From Clostridium sp. MCC353 (GTDB lineage Bacteria; Bacillota; Clostridia; Lachnospirales; Lachnospiraceae): a stretch of 64,000 nucleotides of DNA. The first letter of the stretch is position 1. Each line of letters starts with the position of its first letter. The stretch is taken from contig NZ_WQPN01000022.1 in NCBI RefSeq assembly GCF_018785315.1, forward strand, positions 1 to 64,000. The letters run 5' to 3'. Made by a program: the position numbers and the translations under genes. The notes beneath the pieces are model-generated. The model was not told where the DNA came from, did not search any database, and saw only the letters and a program-made list of their open reading frames with translations. Below, one piece after another: positions 46,372 to 55,468 of the stretch.

Positions 46372-47227
46372 ACTGTCTTTTGATGGACAATTTCAGTCTC
46401 AAGACGAATTTGCCGATTACGTTTTGGATACTCTAATACCGGTATTGGATGTTGTCATGGAGAACAGAGTTCCATTATTGAAGAAGTCTGATATTTACAA
46501 TCGCAAAATCACTCGCGAATTGACCATGCAGGATTTACTTATGAGAGCGAATGATCCCTCCATGTCTCTGCTAAAAAGCTGTATTGTAAATCTGGGGTAT
46601 TGTGAACCATATTGGGATTCTTCTGTGTTAACGGATATGGAGGTGAAGTATGAATATCCGGTATCTGCGGAGGAGCCCAATTGTTTTACAGAGGTGATTG
46701 AAAGGGGTGGAAAACTGCTGTCATTACAGCATCGGCTTTATGATGCAGATAAATTTCTTTGCAGAAGAGACGAGGAAGAATTAGAAATTGGCAATATCGT
46801 CGAGGTGAAAAAGTTATTAAAAGAAATTTTGCAGGAAGATAAAGGGAAAATACGCTACATAATAGAGAGATACCCATATGAACGTTTGGTGGAGTGTGCG
46901 GTGGTAAGCGGCAAATGCTTTGCTGAAGAGGCATTACTTGAAAATAATCTGGAAGTTTGTGATTTGCTGCATGTTATTGAAGTTATCCCACAGTTGATAG
47001 AAGATCTTGAACAAGGAAGAAAAAGTAAGTTATGGGATAAGCTGGAGGAAGATGTTTTTGAACTTCGGCTGAATGTAAGTGCAAATCGTATTTTCAGATT
47101 ATTGTTTGTTCAATACGGCGGGATTCAATTTCTAAATGGTTTTATAAAAAAGACTCAAAAAACACCTGTCGCTGAGATTAAGAGAGCGGTAGAGATAAAA
47201 AAACAGATGAAATTAGGGGATATTTAG
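46352..47227 (+). CDS. Unknown N-terminal domain fused to a RelE/HigB (Gp49-like) toxin fold
   Basis: A protein of about 291 residues. The N-terminal 190 residues are not recognised (LNELSFDGQFQSQDEFADYV). Residues from about 195 read as a Gp49-like RelE/HigB toxin: DKLEEDVFELRLNVSANRIF, then RLLFVQYGGIQFLNGFIKKT and QKTPVAEIKRAVEIKKQM, matching the family's ELR and FxKKTxKTPxxEI patterns. No antitoxin gene follows. The ATG at 46352 is preceded by GGGGGA; a TTG at 46331 is the alternative. As the last gene of the DUF262-AAA operon it is the likely effector, by inference. Confidence 0.72.
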   Translation: MELILNELSFDGQFQSQDEFADYVLDTLIPVLDVVMENRVPLLKKSDIYNRKITRELTMQDLLMRANDPSMSLLKSCIVNLGYCEPYWDSSVLTDMEVKYEYPVSAEEPNCFTEVIERGGKLLSLQHRLYDADKFLCRRDEEELEIGNIVEVKKLLKEILQEDKGKIRYIIERYPYERLVECAVVSGKCFAEEALLENNLEVCDLLHVIEVIPQLIEDLEQGRKSKLWDKLEEDVFELRLNVSANRIFRLLFVQYGGIQFLNGFIKKTQKTPVAEIKRAVEIKKQMKLGDI

Positions 47228-47237
47228 AGAATCTGTG

Positions 47238-47268
47238 CGCAGGAGAATAAACTCTCCTGCGTATTTTT
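47238..47268 (+). terminator. Intrinsic terminator closing the DUF262-AAA-RelE operon
   Basis: CGCAGGAGA (47238-47246) pairs exactly with TCTCCTGCG (47253-47261), followed by TATTTTTTG, only 10 bases after the last stop codon. Confidence 0.85.
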
Positions 47269-47422
47269 TGTTTACCAATGCTTTTTTCCACTGGTACGAA
47301 ATGACAGGCAGCGGCTGATTTTTTTGACAATAAACCTGACTTTTTTTACAATTCCTCCTTTATAAGGAAAATATTTGGTATATTTGCTGTATACAAGAAT
47401 GGAGTTAGGAGGATATTACTAT

Positions 47423-49321
47423 ATGCAAAAGTTAGATGGTAAATGGAAAAAAATAAAAAAATTTGGTCCGAAAGCGGCTGCTTGTGCCGTAGCAATTTGT
47501 CTGGCAGCAGGAAGTGTTCCGTTTACGGCGGACGCGGAAGAGATTGGCAGCCAGATAGAAAATTCAAATGAGATTATTTTAGAAAATAATAGTGCAGAAA
47601 CAGGCGGAAATAAAACCGAAGTGGGAACGGAAGAAGGAACTGTGGAAGAAACGGAAACAGAGGCCGGAGCTGAGACAGAAGAAGGAACTGAGGCAGAAAC
47701 GGAAGAAGGAACCGTGGAAGAAACGGAAACAGAGGCCGGAGCGGAAACAGAAGACGGTACTGAGGCGGAAACAGAAGAAGGAACCGTAGAAGAAACGGAA
47801 ACAGAGACCGGGGCGGAAACAGAAGAGGAAACAGAAACAGGAACGGAAGAGGAAACAGAAACAGGAACGGAAGAAGAAACTGAGGCAGAAACAGAAAAAG
47901 AGACTGAGACAGAGATAGAAGAAGAGACAACGGAAGAGACAGAAGAGGGAACCGAGGCAGAAACAGAAGAGGAAAGCAAGGCAGAAACAGAAGAGGAAAC
48001 GGAAAAAGAAACTGAAACAGGATTAGAAGAGGACACTGAGGCAGAAACAGAAGGTAAAATCGAAGAAGAAATAAAAGAAGGTGATGAGAAACCTTTATTA
48101 GAAAATGATCTGCCTAAGGAGTTGAATCAGGCTGCCGCAATAAATGCCACGCCGCTGCAGGTGAATAGCGCTTTACTCAGGGCTGTCGAACAGGATACGG
48201 TGATAGAACCACTTGTAGCGTCCGATGATGATGGAAGTATGAAATTTCAATTAAATGGATTTGGATATGATATCAGGGGTTACAGCGGGAATGATGAACT
48301 TCGAAGCGCCTTGGGTGGTTATGGTGTATATCTGTCAATAAATGACCGTATAACAGACCTTATGTTTAATGATAATATGAATGCAACAAAAGATAACTTA
48401 TCCATAACCATGAGGGCGGGTATTGTAAAGATCGATGACATATCTTATGTCAGACTCGTATATTATGTGGAGAATAAAACAGAGGATGAAGAGATAACAT
48501 TTTCGCTGGGCAGTACTGCGGATACTTGTGTAGGATTTGATGATAAAGCTATTGTGTCAAAGACCGATAATGGTGTTTTAATGCTCGGACGCGAAGATAC
48601 ATGGCTAAAAGACCCAAGCGCGTATATATATGCATTTGTTGTTACAGATGATGATGAAAGCGATGCTTGTGTTGACCGTTGGTGGTATGGCCTGTATTAT
48701 GACAGGGGAGAAAATCTGTTTGAGGGTGATCTGCCAACAGAGGATTTGAAAGATACTGACAGTGGAATCGCTTATTCATGGCTGGACAAGACTTTAGAAG
48801 GAGGTCAGACTGGTACGTATTCTGTCCTCTTTGGAATCGGAAATACGGAAGATTATGCGGAGGTTAAGCCGGAGCCAGAACCAGTTCCAGAACCAGTTCC
48901 AGAGCCAGAACCAGAACCGAATCAGCCTGTTGATAAGACAGAATACGAAAGTGAAGACAGCGAAGACTATGATGACACGGAGTACTGGGCCATGGAGAAT
49001 GGTAAATGGACCTTCACCAATGGAGTATCCTACCGGAACCAGTGGGGATATTTATACTATAACGGAACCTATGGCTGGTATTTCTTCAATCAGGATGGCT
49101 ATATGGAAACCGGATGGCACACGGAGCCGGATGGAAGAAAGTTCTACCTCAACCCGTCTGAAGACGGAAAACAGGGGCAGATGTTTACCGGATGGAATTT
49201 GATTGACGGTAAATGGTATTATTTCAGCCAGGAACATGGTTCGGGCAAAGGACAGCTTCTGGTTTCAACCACTACACCGGACGGATATACGGTAAATGAA
49301 AACGGGGAATGGGTACAATAA
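47423..49321 (+). CDS. Secreted Glu/Thr-repeat protein with C-terminal cell-wall-binding repeats
   Basis: A protein of about 632 residues from the ATG at 47423 (AGGAGGA upstream). A signal peptide (AACAVAICLAAGSVPFTADA) is followed by a highly acidic Glu/Thr low-complexity region to about residue 225. A globular middle domain of unknown function comes next, then a Pro-Glu stretch (PEPVPEPVPEPEPEPNQP), and finally choline-binding-like repeats (NGTYGWYFFNQDGYMETGW, DGKWYYFSQEHGSGKG). It is probably attached to the cell wall. The ligand of the middle domain is unknown. Confidence 0.85.
   Translation: MQKLDGKWKKIKKFGPKAAACAVAICLAAGSVPFTADAEEIGSQIENSNEIILENNSAETGGNKTEVGTEEGTVEETETEAGAETEEGTEAETEEGTVEETETEAGAETEDGTEAETEEGTVEETETETGAETEEETETGTEEETETGTEEETEAETEKETETEIEEETTEETEEGTEAETEEESKAETEEETEKETETGLEEDTEAETEGKIEEEIKEGDEKPLLENDLPKELNQAAAINATPLQVNSALLRAVEQDTVIEPLVASDDDGSMKFQLNGFGYDIRGYSGNDELRSALGGYGVYLSINDRITDLMFNDNMNATKDNLSITMRAGIVKIDDISYVRLVYYVENKTEDEEITFSLGSTADTCVGFDDKAIVSKTDNGVLMLGREDTWLKDPSAYIYAFVVTDDDESDACVDRWWYGLYYDRGENLFEGDLPTEDLKDTDSGIAYSWLDKTLEGGQTGTYSVLFGIGNTEDYAEVKPEPEPVPEPVPEPEPEPNQPVDKTEYESEDSEDYDDTEYWAMENGKWTFTNGVSYRNQWGYLYYNGTYGWYFFNQDGYMETGWHTEPDGRKFYLNPSEDGKQGQMFTGWNLIDGKWYYFSQEHGSGKGQLLVSTTTPDGYTVNENGEWVQ
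47630..47869 (+). repeat. Coding tandem repeats of 72 and 24 bases in the surface protein
   Basis: A 72-base unit starts at 47630, 47702 and 47774 (24 codons each, last copy partly changed). It is followed by two identical 24-base units at 47822-47845 and 47846-47869. Both periods are multiples of three, so copy-number change would lengthen or shorten the Glu/Thr stalk without breaking the frame. Confidence 0.8.
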
Positions 49322-49342
49322 CGGCAAAAGCTGTTATATAGG

Positions 49343-49379
49343 AAAAGACGTGGAGAGGATATCTTTACGTCTTTTTTTT
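49343..49379 (+). terminator. Terminator after the surface protein
   Basis: AAAAGACGT (49343-49351) pairs with ACGTCTTTT (49367-49375), running into eight Ts. The stretch from 49380 to 49630 contains no gene that I can support. Confidence 0.7.
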
Positions 49380-49636
49380 GAGTATTTTAATCTACAATAA
49401 ATGAGCAAATTCACATAACATGTACTTGTAAGGTATGAAGTACTTCCTGGCCGTCACCGGTATAGGTGACATGGGATGAAAGTCTTTTATATTGGATATG
49501 GCTCCTGCGCTTATTTTAACACCCAAAATCAGCCTGAAAACAACTTGATTATGCAAAAAGTAGCCTGAAATAATCATTTCTTGCCCGTAAATTAGCAGAA
49601 ATATTGACGAAAACCAAAAATCAGACTATATTCATT

Positions 49637-49652
49637 ATATGATATATCATAT
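49637..49652. promoter_or_regulatory. 16-base palindrome, candidate operator of the GntR/LacI hybrid regulator
   Basis: ATATGATATATCATAT is a perfect palindrome about 70 bases upstream of the regulator gene. The position and symmetry suit autoregulation by the GntR-type DNA-binding domain. Confidence 0.5.
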
Positions 49653-49722
49653 TAATGCTTAAAAATACAGAAAAATATATACAAAATAACCAATAAAACC
49701 GTTCTCGACAGGAGGCTGCTCC

Positions 49723-50793
49723 ATGGCATTGCGCTATTTAGAGGTGAAAAATGAAATACTCCGTTTGATAGAAGGAATGAAACCACACAGCAGGGTTCCA
49801 TCCCGGCAGTGGCTGTGCAAAAAATGCGGCGTAGCCCGCAGCACGGTGGATAAGGCCATTGCGGAACTGATTGCGGAAAACCATCTCTATACCATGAAAG
49901 GAAGCGGCACTTATATCCAGGAGAGGGAGGGCTTAGCCACAATCATCAATTTCGGCGTCATCCTTCCATTTATCATGGAAGCCGGATATCCCAAACTGCT
50001 GAACGGCATTGAACGGTACGCGTCCAAACGGAATATCAATGTCATTGTATGCAGCAGCGAGAACACCCCGCAGAAGCAGCATAATTATGTGCTCCGAATG
50101 ATTGAGAGCAAGATTGACGGATGCATTATCATTCCAAGCATCAATTCGGAAATGAACCATCATTCCTTTTCGCTGCTGGAGGAGAGGGGAATCCCCTTTG
50201 TGTTCTGCAACCGGTTTGTGGATGGGTTCAATGTTCCGTTTTTGGGCAACAACAATTACTATGGGGAGTATGCGGCCACAAAACACATCATCGATGTGGG
50301 CTGCAAAAATATTGCCTATATGTCGCCCAGAAAATACAGCACCAGCATTGAACGGTATTACGGCTTTATGACGGCGATGCTTGATAATGGGATGTCCATT
50401 AATATGGACAACTATCTTCATGATAATGTTCCTGTGGAAAAACTCAAATATCAGGCGGCCGAGATCTTTTCAAAGCCGGATTATCCTGACGGAGTGGTCT
50501 GCTTCAACGATACCATGGCGGCGTACCTGTATCCGATCCTGGCAGACAAGGGGCTGGCGGTGGGGCGCGATGTGAAGATCATTGGTTATGACGATGGACC
50601 GATTTGCGAGAATATGCGGGTTCCCTTGTCTTCCGTGTCATCGAAAGCGGAAGAGGTGGGATACGAAGCCGCGAAAATGCTGATGGGCATGGTAACCAGA
50701 AGGTTTGAAGAAAAGGCTGGCCTAATCCGGCTTTTCACACCGGAGCTGAGGATCAGGAAAAGCAGCGGCCAGGGAAATAAGGGGATGAATTGA
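49723..50793 (+). CDS. GntR-type DNA-binding / LacI-type sensor hybrid regulator
   Basis: A 356-residue regulator. The N-terminal 70 residues are a GntR winged helix (PSRQWLCKKCGVARSTVDKA, then GSGTYIQ), and the rest is a LacI-like periplasmic-binding fold (GVVCFNDTMAAYLYPILADK), the AraR-like architecture. The start follows AGGAGG. It lies directly upstream of the sialic-acid-type genes and likely controls them. Confidence 0.92.
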   Translation: MALRYLEVKNEILRLIEGMKPHSRVPSRQWLCKKCGVARSTVDKAIAELIAENHLYTMKGSGTYIQEREGLATIINFGVILPFIMEAGYPKLLNGIERYASKRNINVIVCSSENTPQKQHNYVLRMIESKIDGCIIIPSINSEMNHHSFSLLEERGIPFVFCNRFVDGFNVPFLGNNNYYGEYAATKHIIDVGCKNIAYMSPRKYSTSIERYYGFMTAMLDNGMSINMDNYLHDNVPVEKLKYQAAEIFSKPDYPDGVVCFNDTMAAYLYPILADKGLAVGRDVKIIGYDDGPICENMRVPLSSVSSKAEEVGYEAAKMLMGMVTRRFEEKAGLIRLFTPELRIRKSSGQGNKGMN

Positions 50794-50845
50794 AATCCCT
50801 GGAATCGAAAATACAGCGCTTAATAAGGCGGAAGTGAGGTTATAT

Positions 50846-51712
50846 ATGAATATTTCAGGAATTATGCCGGCATTGGTAACTCCATATAAAAAAGATGGGG
50901 AAGTGAATCTGCCGGAGTTGAAAAAACTGGTGCGGACACTGCTTGAGGACGGCGCAGAAGGATTTTACGTCTGCGGCAGTACGGGAGAATGTTTCATGCT
51001 TCGGGATGATGAGAGAAAATCCATTATTGAAACAGTTACCCAGGAAGTAAACGGCCAAGTGCCTGTGATCGCCCATGTGGGAACGATCTGGGCAGATCAG
51101 GCCGCAGACCTGGCGAAACATGCAGAATCCTGCGGTGTGACGGCTGTCTCCAGCGTACCGCCCTTCTACTATAAGTTTTCATTTCAGGAAATTGTGGACT
51201 ATTATAAAATTTTATCGGATTCCACCGGTCTTCCGGTTGTGATCTATAACTTCCCCGCATTTTCTGGGGTATCCATTAACTCACAGAATATTGGAGAAAT
51301 CATCGCCCAGTGCCGTGTGGGAGGTTTGAAATATACGGACCACAACCTGTTTGAACTGGAAAAGATCAGAAGGAAATTCCCGGATCTGACAATCATGTAC
51401 GGACACGATGAAGTGTTGTTGAATGCGCTGCCCATCGGGATCAGCGGAGCCATTGGAAGCACATTTAACGCGATGACGCCAAAATATAAAAGGATTATGG
51501 AAGCGTATTACGCAGGTAATCTGGAAGAGGCGTCTAAAGTACAGCATGAGGCCAGTTCCATCGTTGAAATGCTGGTAAAAGTCGGAGTATTCCGCGGGGT
51601 TAAATATCTCCTTACTAAAAAGGGAATTGAATGCAATGGCTGCAGGAAGCCGTTCCGTGAACTCACAGAGGAAGAAAAACAATTTTTGGATCAGATCGCG
51701 GATTTAAACTAG
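50846..51712 (+). CDS. nanA: N-acetylneuraminate lyase
   Basis: A 288-residue member of the DapA/NanA family that splits N-acetylneuraminate into N-acetylmannosamine and pyruvate. The features favour the lyase: GSTGECF, Tyr134 in YNFPAFSGV (close to the YNIPALSGV of known lyases), the Schiff-base Lys162 in GLKYTDHNLFELE and GHDEVLL. The ATG at 50846 follows AAGTGAGG. No nanE or nanK is nearby, so the product must enter metabolism through genes elsewhere. Confidence 0.85.
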   Translation: MNISGIMPALVTPYKKDGEVNLPELKKLVRTLLEDGAEGFYVCGSTGECFMLRDDERKSIIETVTQEVNGQVPVIAHVGTIWADQAADLAKHAESCGVTAVSSVPPFYYKFSFQEIVDYYKILSDSTGLPVVIYNFPAFSGVSINSQNIGEIIAQCRVGGLKYTDHNLFELEKIRRKFPDLTIMYGHDEVLLNALPIGISGAIGSTFNAMTPKYKRIMEAYYAGNLEEASKVQHEASSIVEMLVKVGVFRGVKYLLTKKGIECNGCRKPFRELTEEEKQFLDQIADLN

Positions 51713-51730
51713 AACGGAAGAGGGTTATAA

Positions 51731-52795
51731 ATGGGCGGTTTTACAGAGGAAACAAAGGCGGACAGCGTACATATTATTGAAACATTTGGTCTGGGACCGT
51801 ATTTGGAATACCGGATCCCGGGGATTGTGACAACCGAAAAAGGAACTCTGGTCTGCTGTTACGAAGGGCGGATGGAGAACCGCAATGACTGGGCTCAGAT
51901 TGATATTGTGATTCTGAGAAGCGCTGACCGGGGAAAGACTATGAGCCGGACGGTTATAGCCGGTTTGGATGGGAAGGAAGAGGGGCAGGTGGTTACCTGG
52001 AACAATCCGGTGCTGATTGCGGATGGTGAACTGGTTCATCTGATCTTCCACAAGAACTATGAAAAGGCTTATTACTGTGTGAGCCGCGATGACGGAATCA
52101 CATTTACCGATCCTGTGGAGATAACCGGGGCGTTCCGGGAATTCGGTTATGAATGGAATGTGTGTGCATCAGGGCCGGGACATGGGATTGTGACCCGGGA
52201 TGGAATCCTGATGGTGCCTGTATGGATTGCCAATGGAGAAACCCTGGATGAGAGCGGGAGAAAAAAGGCGCATAATCCTTCTACCTCGGGTTTGATTTAC
52301 AGCAGGGACCGGGGGAAGACCTGGCATGCAGGCGCTATGGTTTCAGGGGTTGCAAATGCCAATGAAACTTCCATCGCAGAACTTCCGGACGGGCGGATTT
52401 TATTCAACATACGCAATGCGGAACCAGAGAAATGCAGGGTTCTGGCGGTATCTTGCGATGGGGTCAGCGGAATCGACGCATGGTGGAAAGAGGATGAGCT
52501 GGAAGATCCTAAGTGTTTCGGAAGTATGGTGAAGATGGGGGATGGTTCGATTGCATTTGTCAACTGTGCCAACCGGAATCTGGAACATCCGGAAGGCAAG
52601 AGGCTGTTTTTGACCGTACATGAGAGCAGGAAGGACGGACAGAATTGGAAACCGCTTGTGAATGTGGATGTCCATGGAGGATATGCGGACCTGGCGGCGG
52701 ACAAAGATCATCTTTATGTATTTTATGAGCAGTGTGTTTGGACGGAAGACTTGAAGCGGGTGAATCATTTGATCCTGAAAGAGTATGGATTATAA
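51731..52795 (+). CDS. Sialidase-like BNR-repeat protein, apparently cytoplasmic
   Basis: A 354-residue six-bladed propeller protein. The arginine motif EYRIPGIV, an Asp-box SRDRGKTWHAG, the acid-region GRMENRNDWAQIDIV, the glutamate region NANETSIAELPDGRIL and a tyrosine in GGYADLA match an active sialidase. There is no signal peptide or cell-wall anchor, so it would act on imported sialyl oligosaccharides or anhydro-sialic acid derivatives. It sits between nanA and the importer genes. Confidence 0.82.
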   Translation: MGGFTEETKADSVHIIETFGLGPYLEYRIPGIVTTEKGTLVCCYEGRMENRNDWAQIDIVILRSADRGKTMSRTVIAGLDGKEEGQVVTWNNPVLIADGELVHLIFHKNYEKAYYCVSRDDGITFTDPVEITGAFREFGYEWNVCASGPGHGIVTRDGILMVPVWIANGETLDESGRKKAHNPSTSGLIYSRDRGKTWHAGAMVSGVANANETSIAELPDGRILFNIRNAEPEKCRVLAVSCDGVSGIDAWWKEDELEDPKCFGSMVKMGDGSIAFVNCANRNLEHPEGKRLFLTVHESRKDGQNWKPLVNVDVHGGYADLAADKDHLYVFYEQCVWTEDLKRVNHLILKEYGL

Positions 52796-52825
52796 AGCTG
52801 TTTATCAGCGGAATTGGAGGGTTAT

Positions 52826-54484
52826 ATGAAAAAACGGATCACAGCGTTAACTATGGTATGTGTTATGTGCGCGTCATTATTAGCCGGATGCGGAGGGAAA
52901 GGGGAACAGCCTTCTTCTGCGGCGCCTGCTGGAAGCACACAGAGCGCGCAGAGCGCACAGGGAGAGACAACTGCGAAGACAACAGAGACAGCGGCTCCGG
53001 AAGAAGCCCCGGTCATTGTGATCTATAATAACTCAGGCGCATTTAATATAGCCGGAGCAGAGGCGGGCAGCGAATCAGCGGCTTATGAAAAGATGCAGAA
53101 TTACATTCTGGAGCAGACGGGCGTAAAAGTGGAAATCATCATGCCCCCTTCTGATTCAGGAGCAGCCAAGGAAAAATTAAACCTGCTGCTGGCAGGCGGC
53201 GACCAGATCGACGCCTGGTGGGGAAACTGGCATGATTATGCGCCCAGCGGCATGATCCTTCCTTTGAATACGTACATTGAAAATGACGACTACAAGGCCA
53301 TCAAGGACGCCTGGGAACCGTGGGGATCCTGGGTTGGAGCTACCGATACGGACGGAACCATCTGGGTTGTGCCGAGAAATACTTCCACTACCCCGTATCC
53401 GATCTTTGTGAGACAGGACTGGCTGGATCTGGTAGGTATGGAACAGCCTTCCACACTGGATGAACTCAATACGTACTTATATAAGATCAAAGAGCTGGAT
53501 CCATACGGAAACGGAGAGACCGTTCCTTTAGGAACCCAGAAGGGCGGCGAAGTTATGGCTTATCTGGAGTATTCGCTGGTAGGCGGATTTGTGGATACCG
53601 GAAACGGAAGCTGGCTGGATGAGGATGGTAAGGTAAAACCGGTTTGGATTGCAGACGGATATAAGGATTTCCTGGCCCAGTTAAATACCTGGTATAAAGA
53701 TGGAATCCTTCATAAAGAGTGCTTCAGTATGGATAAGGATACATTTATACAGAGCATTACAAAAGGAGCGGTAGGCGCTACGGCGGCCTGGTATTCCAGA
53801 GTCACATTGAACGACGGAACCTTAACCAAGAACCTGCCGGATCTGGATTTGGAAAAATACGATTACGCGTTCGGCATCAACGAAAAAGGTATTACAGGGC
53901 CCAACGGCAAATTCGTTCAGACCCGTACCAATGTTTCACCGGAAGGTTTGATGATCAGCAGCAAATGTAAGAACCCGGACGCAGTCATGAAGTTTGTAGA
54001 GTGGTCATACCACTGGGAAAACTATCAGACCGCAGCTATGGGAATCAAAGACGAATATTGGAAATATGATCCCAATGACCCGGATGCCGAGAAGAACCGT
54101 TCCGTAGTGGCGATTGAGGGCGGACCGAAATACTGCAGGGATTTCCTGGTATCTTTAGGAACTCCTATGGAAATCCAGTCCACGGAATATGACGAGTGGG
54201 GAAGACAGACCATGCATAATCTCTGGCTTCAGGAACATTTGAATGATTTTGACGTAACCCACGAGCCGGGCTGCGAGTATGGAATCACCTGGCAGAATGA
54301 CAAATTAACGGAAAATATCCCTGGTTATACGGATATCCGTACATACCGGGATGAGGAACTGGTTAAATTTGTAAATGGAAACCGTTCTCTGGACACATGG
54401 GATGATTTTGTCCAGGAATTATATGGAATGGGCTTGGAAGACTGGATCACAGAATATACGAGACAGTACAATGAGAGCAAGTAA
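52826..54484 (+). CDS. LplA-type extracellular solute-binding lipoprotein
   Basis: A 552-residue binding protein with a lipoprotein signal (VCVMCASLLAGCGG) and a Ser/Ala/Thr-rich linker. The mature part is of the long LplA/YtcQ type (LLLAGGDQIDAWWGNWHDYAPS, FVEWSYHW). The ATG at 52826 follows GGAGGG. With the two permeases that follow, it forms an importer, probably for sialic acid or sialylated sugars judged by the neighbouring genes. Confidence 0.92.
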   Translation: MKKRITALTMVCVMCASLLAGCGGKGEQPSSAAPAGSTQSAQSAQGETTAKTTETAAPEEAPVIVIYNNSGAFNIAGAEAGSESAAYEKMQNYILEQTGVKVEIIMPPSDSGAAKEKLNLLLAGGDQIDAWWGNWHDYAPSGMILPLNTYIENDDYKAIKDAWEPWGSWVGATDTDGTIWVVPRNTSTTPYPIFVRQDWLDLVGMEQPSTLDELNTYLYKIKELDPYGNGETVPLGTQKGGEVMAYLEYSLVGGFVDTGNGSWLDEDGKVKPVWIADGYKDFLAQLNTWYKDGILHKECFSMDKDTFIQSITKGAVGATAAWYSRVTLNDGTLTKNLPDLDLEKYDYAFGINEKGITGPNGKFVQTRTNVSPEGLMISSKCKNPDAVMKFVEWSYHWENYQTAAMGIKDEYWKYDPNDPDAEKNRSVVAIEGGPKYCRDFLVSLGTPMEIQSTEYDEWGRQTMHNLWLQEHLNDFDVTHEPGCEYGITWQNDKLTENIPGYTDIRTYRDEELVKFVNGNRSLDTWDDFVQELYGMGLEDWITEYTRQYNESK

Positions 54485-54507
54485 AGGAATCAGAGAGGAG
54501 CGATGGT

Positions 54508-55467
54508 ATGTCCAGGCAGCATGGAAAACAGAAAGCAGGGCAATACAGCCAGAATAGGCCGTTAAGATATTATTTAAAAAGGGACCGGTTTATCTATCTG
54601 CTGTTATTGCCGGGACTGCTCTATTATTTGATATTCAAGTACATACCGATGTTCGGGATTATCATAGCATTTGAAGATTATAAGCCGTTTTTTGGAATTG
54701 AAGGCATCTTCACTTCAAAATGGGTGGGACTGAAGCATTTCATGAAATTTTTCCAGTCGGCTTACTGCCTGAGACTGATTAAAAATACGCTGCTGCTCAG
54801 CTTATATACTCTGGTTTGGGGATTTCCGCTGTCCATTGTGCTGGCGCTGTTTATCAATGAAATCAGGTTTAACCGGTTTAAAAAGGTCGTGCAGACCATA
54901 TCCTATCTGCCCCATTTTTTATCAGCCGTTATCGTCTGCGGCATCATCCGTACCATGACCGGTACGGATGGGGGCCTGCTCAATGCGCTTATCGTGCATT
55001 TTGGCGGAGAACCCATCTATTTCCTGGGAGAAACCCAGTGGTTCAGAACGATTTATACCGTATCGGATGTGTGGCAGACCATCGGCTGGAACAGCATTGT
55101 ATTCATCGCGGCCATGGCTGGAATCGACAAGGCGTTGTATGAAGCGGCAAAAGTGGATGGAGCCGGTGTTTTAAAGAGGATGTGGTACATAACCCTTCCG
55201 GGAATCATGCCGGTTGTAACCATTATGCTGATTATGAGGGTGGGAAATATCCTGAATGTGGGATATGAAAAAGTTTTGCTTTTATATTCGCCGCAGATTT
55301 ATTCTGTTTCGGATATCATCAGCACCTATGTATACCGGGAAGGTTTGATCAACCAGAATTATTCTTTTGCAACGGCTGTGAACATGTTCACATCTGTGGT
55401 TTCCCTGGTCATGGTGCTGGGTACCAATTATATCACGAAGAAAATGGGACAAGAGGGGGTTTGGTAA
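54508..55467 (+). CDS. LplB-type ABC transporter permease
   Basis: A 319-residue permease with six membrane segments and the EAA loop ALYEAAKVDGAGVLKRMWYIT. The N-terminus (LKRDRFIYLLLLPGLLYYLI) is typical of the LplB family that partners long binding proteins. Confidence 0.93.
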   Translation: MSRQHGKQKAGQYSQNRPLRYYLKRDRFIYLLLLPGLLYYLIFKYIPMFGIIIAFEDYKPFFGIEGIFTSKWVGLKHFMKFFQSAYCLRLIKNTLLLSLYTLVWGFPLSIVLALFINEIRFNRFKKVVQTISYLPHFLSAVIVCGIIRTMTGTDGGLLNALIVHFGGEPIYFLGETQWFRTIYTVSDVWQTIGWNSIVFIAAMAGIDKALYEAAKVDGAGVLKRMWYITLPGIMPVVTIMLIMRVGNILNVGYEKVLLLYSPQIYSVSDIISTYVYREGLINQNYSFATAVNMFTSVVSLVMVLGTNYITKKMGQEGVW

Positions 55468-55468
55468 T

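Noticed and set aside
47419-48036. Long minus-strand open frame of Ser/Val repeats opposite the surface protein
   Set aside because: It exists only because the Glu/Thr codon repeats lack stops on the opposite strand; it has no ribosome binding site and mirrors the real gene.
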